Shown piece by piece: positions 22,676 to 29,282 of a DNA stretch of 40,966 nt. The notes under the pieces are model-generated. The model did no database searches. It saw nothing but the letters and a program-made list of their open reading frames with translations, and was not told the DNA's origin. The stretch lies in contig QHUT01000069.1 in the NCBI GenBank assembly GCA_003222055.1, positions 1 through 40,966 of the forward strand, read 5' to 3'. The position numbers and the translations under genes are program-made. This stretch comes from Gemmatimonadota bacterium (GTDB lineage: Bacteria > Gemmatimonadota > Gemmatimonadetes > Gemmatimonadales > GWC2-71-9). The stretch's first letter is position 1. Every line of letters begins with the position of its first letter.

Positions 22676-23530
22676 ATGAAACTCATCCGATTCGGGCGTC
22701 CCGGCGAGGAGCGGCCCGGCCTGATCCTGCCCGACGGCCGGCGCATCGACGCGTCGGGCGTCGGGTCCGACTACGACGAGGCGTTCTTCGGGTCGGACGG
22801 CCTCGAGCGGCTGGCACGCTGGCTGGCGCGCGACGGCGGCGCGGCCCCGGCCGTGCCGGATGGCGCGCGACTCGGGCCTCCGGTGTGCCGGCCCAGCAAG
22901 ATCGTGTGCATCGGGCTCAACTATCGCGACCACGCGCGCGAGACCGGCGTGGCGGTTCCGGACGAGCCCGTCGTCTTCTTCAAGGCGACCAGCGCGATCA
23001 CCGGTCCGAACGACGACGTGATCATTCCGAAGGGCGCCACCAAGGTCGATTGGGAGGTGGAGCTGGCCGTCGTCCTGGGCCGCCGGACCGCGTATGTCGA
23101 CCGGGAGGAGGCGCCGGGCTACGTCGCCGGCTACGTGCTGCACAACGATTACTCGGAGCGGGCGTTCCAGCTGGAGCGCGGCGGGCAGTGGGTGAAGGGC
23201 AAGAGCTGCGACACGTTCGCGCCGCTGGGCCCGTTCCTCGCCACGCCGGACGAGATCCGCGACGTGCACGATCTCCCGATGTGGCTCAAGGTGAACGGTG
23301 AGACCAAACAGTGCAGCTCGACTCGCGAGCTGATCTTCGACGTCCCGACGCTGGTCAGCTACGTCAGCCAGTTCATGACGCTTCTACCCGGGGACATCAT
23401 CTCCACGGGCACCCCGGCCGGCGTGGGATTGGGCCAGCGCCCGCCGCGCTACCTCGTGGCCGGAGACGAGGTCGAGCTCGGCATCGAAGGGCTCGGCTCC
23501 GCGCGGCAACGCCTGCGTGCCTACGGCTGA
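22676..23530 (+). CDS. FAH family hydrolase, probably 2,4-diketo-3-deoxy-L-fuconate hydrolase
   Basis: A 284-residue fumarylacetoacetate-hydrolase-fold enzyme. The metal site is intact: Glu127 and Glu129 in VDWEVELAVVLG and Asp158 in HNDYSERAFQ. KIVCIGLNYRDHARETG (75-91), the lid FFKATSAITGPND, KSCDTFAPLGPF and GDIISTGTPAGVGLG complete the family pattern. In this context it should cleave 2,4-diketo-3-deoxy-L-fuconate to pyruvate and L-lactate, the last step of the pathway. The rhamnonate version is an alternative. It overlaps the next SDR by 14 bp. Confidence 0.88.
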   Translation: MKLIRFGRPGEERPGLILPDGRRIDASGVGSDYDEAFFGSDGLERLARWLARDGGAAPAVPDGARLGPPVCRPSKIVCIGLNYRDHARETGVAVPDEPVVFFKATSAITGPNDDVIIPKGATKVDWEVELAVVLGRRTAYVDREEAPGYVAGYVLHNDYSERAFQLERGGQWVKGKSCDTFAPLGPFLATPDEIRDVHDLPMWLKVNGETKQCSSTRELIFDVPTLVSYVSQFMTLLPGDIISTGTPAGVGLGQRPPRYLVAGDEVELGIEGLGSARQRLRAYG

Positions 23531-24296
23531 CGGGCGGCTGGCCGGCAAGGCCGCCGTCATCACCGGCGCCGCGAGTGGCATCGGGCGCGCCAGTGCGCTG
23601 CGCTTCGCGCGAGCGGGGGCGCGCCTGCTGCTGGCAGACACGCAGGGCGCCGCCGGCGAGGCGCTCGTGCAAGAGATCGAGCGGTCGGGGGGAGCCGCCC
23701 ATTTCGTGTGCGGCGACGTCGGCCGGCGCGCCGACAGCGAGCGCATGATCGACATGTGCGTCGCGCGCTACGGCGGCCTCGATATCCTGTTCTGCAACGC
23801 CGGCGTCAATCTGCCCAAGGTCTTGACCCAGAGCTCCGATGACGAAATCGACCATGTCCTGGACGTGAACGTGAAGGGACCGTTGTACGCCGCGCGCCAC
23901 GCCATACCCATCATGGTGCGGCAGGCCGCCGGCGGAGTGATTCTCTTCACCGCGAGCAAGACGGGCCTCGTGGCGCAGACCGATTCGCCGGTGTACTGCG
24001 CGTCCAAGGGGGCGGTCGTGCTGCTCGCCAAGGCCCTCGCGCTCGACTACGCCGCGCGCGGCATCCGGGTGAACGCCCTGTGCCCCGGGATCATCGACAC
24101 GCCGATGCTGCGCCACTTCGCAGACGCCATGCCCGACCCGGCGGCGGCGTGGGCGGCGTACGGCGCCGCGCAGCCGCTGGGCCGGCTGGGCACACCCGAG
24201 GAGTGCGCCGAGGCCGCGCTGTGGCTCGTGTCCTCGGAGGCATCGTTCGTGACCGGCGTCGCGCTGCCGGTGGACGGCGGCTTCACCGCGATGTGA
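23517..24296 (+). CDS. second SDR family dehydrogenase of L-fucose catabolism
   Basis: A 259-residue short-chain dehydrogenase beginning at a GTG inside the FAH gene. Motifs: TGAASGIG (16-23), Asp41 after beta-2, CNAG (93-96), Ser147, Tyr160 and Lys164 (YCASK), and PGIIDTPML. It lies directly before L-fuconate dehydratase with a two-base gap. It is the second of the two dehydrogenases the pathway requires, either L-fucose 1-dehydrogenase or the 2-keto-3-deoxy-L-fuconate 4-dehydrogenase. Identity to the first SDR is low outside the motifs, so they are not recent duplicates. Confidence 0.88.
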   Translation: MPTADGRLAGKAAVITGAASGIGRASALRFARAGARLLLADTQGAAGEALVQEIERSGGAAHFVCGDVGRRADSERMIDMCVARYGGLDILFCNAGVNLPKVLTQSSDDEIDHVLDVNVKGPLYAARHAIPIMVRQAAGGVILFTASKTGLVAQTDSPVYCASKGAVVLLAKALALDYAARGIRVNALCPGIIDTPMLRHFADAMPDPAAAWAAYGAAQPLGRLGTPEECAEAALWLVSSEASFVTGVALPVDGGFTAM

Positions 24297-24298
24297 CC

Positions 24299-25597
24299 AT
24301 GCCCACGACGATCACCCGCGTCGACGCCCTGGACATCCGGTTCCCCACGTCGCGGGAGCGGGACGGCTCCGATGCCATGAGCCCCGACCCGGACTATTCC
24401 GCGGCGTACGCGATTCTCCACACCGATCGGCCCGACGGCCTGACAGGACACGGGCTCACGTTCACCGCCGGCCGGGGCAACGAGCTCTGCGTCGCCGCGA
24501 TTCGCTCGCTCGCACCCCTGGTGCACGGTCTCACACTCGAGCACATCAAGGACGACATGGCCGGCTTCTGGCGCCGGCTCACGAGCGACTCGCAGATGCG
24601 CTGGGTGGGACCGGAAAAAGGGGTGCTGCACCTCGCCACGGCGGCCGTGGTGAACGCCGTGTGGGACCTCTACGCCAAGATCGAGCGCAAGCCGCTCTGG
24701 AAGCTGCTTGCCGACTTAAGTCCCGAGGCGCTGGTGCGCTGCATCGACTTCCGCTATATCACCGACGCGCTCACGCCGGACGAGGCGCTCGTGCTCCTGC
24801 GCCGGCACGCTCCCACGCGGGCAGCGCGAGAAGCGGACATCCGCGCCACGGGCTACCCCGCATACACCACCTCGGCCGGCTGGCTTGGCTACCCCGACGA
24901 CAAGATCCGCCGCTTGTGCCGCGAGGGCGTCGCGCGCGGCTGGTCGCACTTCAAGATCAAGGTCGGACGGGACCTGCAGGACGACCTGCGCCGCGCCGCA
25001 TTGGTGCGCCAGGAGATCGGGCCCGATCGCAAGCTCATGGTGGACGCCAATCAGGTCTGGGACGTGAACCAGGCCATCGCCTGGACGCGTGAGCTGGCGC
25101 GGTTCGATCCCTGGTGGATCGAAGAGCCGACCAGCCCGGACGACGTGCTGGGCCACGCGACGATCGCCAAGGCGGTGGCCCCCATCGGCGTCGCGACCGG
25201 CGAGCAATGCCACAACCGCGTGATGTTCAAGCAGCTGATGCAGGCCAAGGCGATCCAGTTTTGCCAGATCGATAGTTGCCGGCTGGGCGGCGTCAACGAA
25301 GTGCTGGCCGTCCTGCTCCTCGCCGCGAAGTTCGGCGTCCCCGTCTGCCCCCATGCCGGCGGTGTGGGCCTGTGCGAGTACGTGCAGCACCTCGCGATCT
25401 TCGACTATATCGCCGTCAGCGGCTCGCTCGAAGACCGCGTGGTGGAGTACGTGGATCATCTCCACGAGCACTTTGTGGATCCCGTGGTGGTGCGCGATGG
25501 GCGCTACATGGCGCCCACGGCGCCCGGTTACAGCATCACGATGAAACCCGAGAGTCTGGAGACCTACAGTTATCCCGATGGGGTGGCGTGGAGATGA
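24299..25597 (+). CDS. fucD: L-fuconate dehydratase (enolase superfamily)
   Basis: A 432-residue enolase-superfamily enzyme with the complete active site: Lys219-x-Lys221 (FKIKVG), metal ligands Asp249 (MVDANQ), Glu275 (WIEEPTSPDD) and Glu302 (TGEQCHNR), and His352 (PHAGGVGLCEY) as the general acid/base. The stretches GYPAYTTSAGWLGY, QIDSCRLGGVNE and VEYVDHLHEHF are nearly diagnostic of L-fuconate dehydratase and its human homologue ENOSF1. It dehydrates L-fuconate to 2-keto-3-deoxy-L-fuconate. This is the best-defined enzyme of the block and anchors the fucose assignment. Confidence 0.95.
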   Translation: MPTTITRVDALDIRFPTSRERDGSDAMSPDPDYSAAYAILHTDRPDGLTGHGLTFTAGRGNELCVAAIRSLAPLVHGLTLEHIKDDMAGFWRRLTSDSQMRWVGPEKGVLHLATAAVVNAVWDLYAKIERKPLWKLLADLSPEALVRCIDFRYITDALTPDEALVLLRRHAPTRAAREADIRATGYPAYTTSAGWLGYPDDKIRRLCREGVARGWSHFKIKVGRDLQDDLRRAALVRQEIGPDRKLMVDANQVWDVNQAIAWTRELARFDPWWIEEPTSPDDVLGHATIAKAVAPIGVATGEQCHNRVMFKQLMQAKAIQFCQIDSCRLGGVNEVLAVLLLAAKFGVPVCPHAGGVGLCEYVQHLAIFDYIAVSGSLEDRVVEYVDHLHEHFVDPVVVRDGRYMAPTAPGYSITMKPESLETYSYPDGVAWR

Positions 25598-25692
25598 TCC
25601 CACGCTCCGATCGTTCCCACTCTGAAGAGTGGGCCCCGTGTATCACTGCGCCTGAGGCGCAGCGGCGTGTCGGACCCACGCTTCAGCGTGGG
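25598..25692. repeat. cluster of three short palindromes (CCCAC...GTGGG type)
   Basis: The gap before the fucosidase holds three back-to-back hairpins: CCCACTCTGAAGAGTGGG (25616-25633), CTGCGCCTGAGGCGCAG (25646-25662) and CCCACGCTTCAGCGTGGG (25675-25692). Stems are 7-8 bp with loops of 2-3 bases, and a half-copy TCCCACGCTCC precedes them at 25598. The first and third share CCCAC-n-GTGGG ends. They resemble REP/BIME-like intergenic repeats. They may end the fucD transcript or protect mRNA. Confidence 0.75.
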
Positions 25693-25750
25693 AACATCCA
25701 TCCGGCGGTACTAATAAGGTGGGTGAGTGGAACCAAAGGAGGAGAATGAC

Positions 25751-27151
25751 ATGTCGATTCGCCGTCTCGTCGCCCTGGTCCTGATTCTGTGCTGCGCCGC
25801 CCGAGCACAACCCGCGCACGCCCAGGACGTCGTGCACGAAACCCCGGCTCAGCGCGACGCCCGCATGACCTGGTGGCGCGACGCGCGCTTCGGGATGTTC
25901 ATCCACTGGGGGGCCTACGCCGTGGCGGCCGGCACGTACAAGGGTGAGCGCATCCCGGGCATCGGCGAATGGATCATGAGCCGGGCGCACGTCCCCATCC
26001 CTGACTACGAGGAGTTCGTCCACCGCTTCAACCCCGTCCGGTTCGACCCCGATGAGTGGGTGCGCATCGCCAAGGACGCCGGGATGAAGTACATGGTGAT
26101 CACGTCGAAGCACCACGACGGGTTCGCCATCTTCGACTCCAAGGTCTCGCGCTACGACATCGTCGATGCCACGCCCTACAAGCGGGACGCGCTCAAGGCC
26201 CTGGCCCAGGCCGCCCACCGCGCCGGCATGCGGTTCGGCGTCTATTACTCGATCATGGACTGGCACCACCCCGACGCCCAGGGGCCCAACGCGCCCGAAT
26301 ACAACTCCCGCACGTGGAGCAATCCCGAATTCGGCCGCTACGTCGAGACGTACATGAAGCCCCAGCTCAAGGAGCTGCTCACGCAGTATCCCGAGATCGA
26401 CGTGCTGTGGTTCGACGGCGAATGGATCGCCGACTGGAACGACGAGCGGGGGCGGGATCTATACGCCTTCGTCCGCGCCCTGCGGCCGGGCCTCATCGTC
26501 AACAACCGCGTGGGGCACACGCGCCAGGGCTTGAGCGGCCTGAACCAGGCGGGGCAGATCGGGCTGGGCGATTTCGGGACCCCCGAGCAGCAGGTGCCCC
26601 CCGAGGGCCTTCCCGGCGTCGACTGGGAAACGTGCATGACGATGAACGACACGTGGGGCTACAAATCGTACGACGACGACTGGAAGGATACGCGCACCCT
26701 GCTGCGGACGCTGATCGACGTCGCCTCGAAGGGCGGCAACTTTCTCCTCAACGTGGGCCCGACGGCGGAAGGCGTGATCCCCACTCCGATCGCGTCGCGG
26801 CTGCACGAGATGGGCGAGTGGATGAAGGCCAACGGCGAGAGTATCTACGGGACCACGGCGAGTCCCTACGGCCGGCCCGGGTGGGGCCGCTACACCGCCA
26901 AACGGGGCAAGCTGTACGCCCAGGTGTTCGACTGGCCCAAGGATGGCCGGCTCGCGCTTACGGGCCTCTCCGAACGCCCTCTTTCGGCTTCGCTGTTGGC
27001 CGATGGGACGCCGCTCACGATCGAGCGCGGGGATTCGGGCTTCGTGGTACAGCTGCCTCGGGTCCCGCCGAGTACGATCGCGTCGGTGGTCGAACTGCAG
27101 GTTAGGGGAGGTTTGGGAGGTTTGGGAGGTTCGGGAGGTCCCAACCGGTGA
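25751..27151 (+). CDS. secreted alpha-L-fucosidase (GH29)
   Basis: A 466-residue protein. Start ATG 25751 has a near-perfect AAAGGAGG site 10-17 bases upstream and begins a good signal peptide (cleavage near AHA-Q, ~25). The GH29 barrel shows WWRDARFGMFIHWGAYAVAA (41-60), KYMVITSKHHDGFAIFDS (113-130), YYSIMDWHHPD and the nucleophile Asp222 in VLWFDGEW. A small C-terminal beta domain follows, and the tail GGLGGLGGSGGPNR comes from a TTTGGGAGG repeat. It releases L-fucose from glycans in the periplasm or outside, supplying the fucose pathway encoded just upstream. It overlaps the ADH gene by GTGA. Confidence 0.93.
   Translation: MSIRRLVALVLILCCAARAQPAHAQDVVHETPAQRDARMTWWRDARFGMFIHWGAYAVAAGTYKGERIPGIGEWIMSRAHVPIPDYEEFVHRFNPVRFDPDEWVRIAKDAGMKYMVITSKHHDGFAIFDSKVSRYDIVDATPYKRDALKALAQAAHRAGMRFGVYYSIMDWHHPDAQGPNAPEYNSRTWSNPEFGRYVETYMKPQLKELLTQYPEIDVLWFDGEWIADWNDERGRDLYAFVRALRPGLIVNNRVGHTRQGLSGLNQAGQIGLGDFGTPEQQVPPEGLPGVDWETCMTMNDTWGYKSYDDDWKDTRTLLRTLIDVASKGGNFLLNVGPTAEGVIPTPIASRLHEMGEWMKANGESIYGTTASPYGRPGWGRYTAKRGKLYAQVFDWPKDGRLALTGLSERPLSASLLADGTPLTIERGDSGFVVQLPRVPPSTIASVVELQVRGGLGGLGGSGGPNR
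27100..27142 (+). repeat. TTTGGGAGG tandem words ending the fucosidase gene
   Basis: Three to four GGGAGGTTT/GGGAGGTTC words in tandem. They encode the Gly/Leu tail of the fucosidase, and the last GGGAGG (27133-27138) lies nine bases before the GTG 27148 of the next gene. The repeat thus doubles as its ribosome-binding site. Confidence 0.7.
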
Positions 27152-28296
27152 AGGCCGCGGTGCTCGTCGATGTGGGGCGGATCGAAGTGCGCGACATCGC
27201 CACCCCGCGCCCGGGGCCGTCCGAGGTGCTCGTGCGCGTCACTGCCGTCGGCCTGTGCGGCACGGACCTGCACATCTTCGCCGGTCACGCCAACTACAAC
27301 CGCGACGAGCGCGGACGGCCCATCTCCCTCGCCCGCGAGCCGCAGATCCTCGGTCACGAAATTGCGGCTGTCGTAGAGGAGACGGGCGCGACCGTCCGAG
27401 ATCTCCGCCCCGGGGATCGGGTCGTGATCGACCAGGGACGGAGCTGCGTGAGCGAGGGGCGGTCGCCCGCGTGCGAGTACTGCGCCAGCGGGGACTCGCA
27501 TCAGTGCGAGCGATATGGCGAACATGGCATCACCGGCCTGCCGGGCGGACTCGCGGAGTACGTCGCGATCCCCGGGGTGAACGCGGTGCGCATCGACGGG
27601 GCGCTCGACCCCGCGCTCGCCGCGTTGACCGAGCCGTTGGGGTGCGTGGTGCACGCGTCCGACGTGCTGCTGCGGACGCCGGCGCGCTATGTCATACAGG
27701 GCGGCAGGGGCGGCAACGGGCGGCAGGTCGGCCATGTGCTCATCTGCGGCGCAGGCCCCGCCGGTCTCTTGTGGGTACAGTATCTGCGCAACGTGCTCGG
27801 CTACGACGGAGTGCTGCTCGTCAGCGAGCCGAGCGCCGCGAAGCGGGCGCTCGCGGAGCGGTTCGGCGCGGAGACGATCGATCCGACGGTCGCGGACCTC
27901 GTGGACGTGGTGCTGGCGCGCACCTGTGGTCGTCGGGTCGAGCTACTGGTCGAGGCCACGGGGTCGGGACAGATGTTCGCATCCATCGCCCCGCTGGTGC
28001 GCAAGCAGGCGACGGTGCTGTTGTACGGGCATGGCCACGTGGGCGTGGACCTGAGCGTGCTGAGCCAGCTGCAGTTTCTGGAGCCGGCGCTGCTCTCGCC
28101 CGTGGGAGCATCCGGGGGCCACGAGGCCGACGGCCGGCCCTCTACCTACGTCCGCGCGCTGCGGTTGATCGAGCGTGGTAGCGTGGCCGTGGCCCCGATG
28201 ATCACCCATCGGTACCGGTCGCTCGATGCGGTGCCGGGCGCGTTCACCGGGGACCACGCCGCCCCGGACTACATCAAGGGAGTGGTGACGCTGTGA
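27148..28296 (+). CDS. zinc-dependent medium-chain alcohol dehydrogenase
   Basis: A 382-residue MDR enzyme with a GTG start that overlaps the fucosidase stop. The catalytic zinc ligands are Cys37 (GLCGTD) and His70-Glu71 (ILGHEI). A Cys-rich loop (SCVSEGRSPACEYCASGDSHQC) provides the structural zinc. The Rossmann motif is LICGAGPAGLL. Just before that strand, residues GGRGGNGRQ are encoded by a GGGCGGCAR word insertion (27697-27733), where family members normally have a short turn. It may oxidise L-fucose or another released sugar; this is inferred from position between the fucosidase and ABC importer genes. The stop overlaps the next GTG. Confidence 0.88.
   Translation: MKAAVLVDVGRIEVRDIATPRPGPSEVLVRVTAVGLCGTDLHIFAGHANYNRDERGRPISLAREPQILGHEIAAVVEETGATVRDLRPGDRVVIDQGRSCVSEGRSPACEYCASGDSHQCERYGEHGITGLPGGLAEYVAIPGVNAVRIDGALDPALAALTEPLGCVVHASDVLLRTPARYVIQGGRGGNGRQVGHVLICGAGPAGLLWVQYLRNVLGYDGVLLVSEPSAAKRALAERFGAETIDPTVADLVDVVLARTCGRRVELLVEATGSGQMFASIAPLVRKQATVLLYGHGHVGVDLSVLSQLQFLEPALLSPVGASGGHEADGRPSTYVRALRLIERGSVAVAPMITHRYRSLDAVPGAFTGDHAAPDYIKGVVTL
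27697..27733 (+). repeat. GGGCGGCAR word insertion inside the ADH gene
   Basis: Three copies of GGGCGGCA(A/G) in tandem followed by GGTCGGCC. It is read in frame as Gly-Gly-Arg-Gly-Gly-Asn-Gly-Arg-Gln directly before the first strand of the NAD-binding fold. Its composition is unlike the flanking conserved codons. Confidence 0.6.
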
Positions 28297-29282
28297 GACT
28301 CTCCACATGCACGGTCCTGGGCGCGGCCCTGCTGGTGGGCTGCAGCCGCTCCGGCTCCGACAAGGAACTGGCCATCGCCGTCATCCCCAAGGGAACGACG
28401 CACGAGTTCTGGAAGAGCATCCACGCCGGGGCGATCCAGGCGGCGCGCGAGCTCTCGGCCCAGGGAACACCGGTGCGCATCGTGTGGAAGGGACCGTTCC
28501 GCGAGGACGACCGGGAGCAGCAGGTGCAGGTGGTGGAGGGATTTCTCAGTCAGGGCATCCGCGGGATCGTGCTCGCCCCGCTCGATAACCGCGCGCTGGT
28601 GCGCCCGGTGGAAGAGGCGCAGCGGGCCGGCGTGTCCACAGTGATCATCGACTCCGGGCTCGAGTCGGACGTCCCGATCAGCTTCGTGGCGACGGACAAT
28701 CGCAAGGGCGGGCGCATGGCCGCGGACCGGCTGGGCGAGGTGCTGGGCGGTCGCGGCAAGGCCCTGCTGCTGCGCTACGCCGAAGGCTCCGCCTCGACCA
28801 CCGATCGAGAGGCCGGCTTTGTCGAAGAGCTGCACTCCCGCTATCCAGGCGTCGAGCTGGTGTCGAGCGATCAGTACGCCGGGCCGACGCGCGAGACCGC
28901 CAAGCAGGCTTCGGAAAACCTGCTCAACCGGTATGGCGCGGTGTTGCAGGGGATCTTCACGCCCAACGAATCGTCCACGATCGGCATGCTGCTCGCGTTG
29001 CAGGACATCGGCAAGGCGGGCAAGGTCCGATTCGTGGGTTTCGACGCGAGCGCCATCCTCATCGACGCGATCCGCAATCGCCAGCTCGACGGCGTCGTGG
29101 TACAGAATCCCATGCGCATGGGGTACCTGGGCGTGACGGCGATGGTCGACCATTTGCGCGGCAAGCCGGTCGAGCGCCGCATCGACACCGGGGTCATGCT
29201 GGTCACGCCGGCGAACCTGGACTCCGCGTCGACCCAGGAGCTCATCCATCCGCCGATCGCGCGCTATCTCGCCGAGCCATGA
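28293..29282 (+). CDS. sugar ABC transporter periplasmic-binding lipoprotein (RbsB-like)
   Basis: A 329-residue type I periplasmic-binding protein. The GTG start overlaps the ADH stop. Lipoprotein signal with LLVGC (Cys17). The mature part has IAVIPKGTTHEFWKSIHAGA (the ribose-binding-type ligand loop), GIRGIVLAPLDNRALVRPVE, ISFVATDNRKGGRMAADRLG, GIFTPNESSTIGML and VRFVGFDASAILIDAI. It captures a monosaccharide, perhaps L-fucose given the surrounding genes, and delivers it to the permease at 19910. The overlap with the ATPase start shows they are co-expressed. Confidence 0.93.
   Translation: MRLSTCTVLGAALLVGCSRSGSDKELAIAVIPKGTTHEFWKSIHAGAIQAARELSAQGTPVRIVWKGPFREDDREQQVQVVEGFLSQGIRGIVLAPLDNRALVRPVEEAQRAGVSTVIIDSGLESDVPISFVATDNRKGGRMAADRLGEVLGGRGKALLLRYAEGSASTTDREAGFVEELHSRYPGVELVSSDQYAGPTRETAKQASENLLNRYGAVLQGIFTPNESSTIGMLLALQDIGKAGKVRFVGFDASAILIDAIRNRQLDGVVVQNPMRMGYLGVTAMVDHLRGKPVERRIDTGVMLVTPANLDSASTQELIHPPIARYLAEP

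Noticed and set aside
25598-25692. Possible CRISPR array
   Set aside because: The three hairpins differ in sequence and length, there are no uniform spacers, and no cas genes are present.
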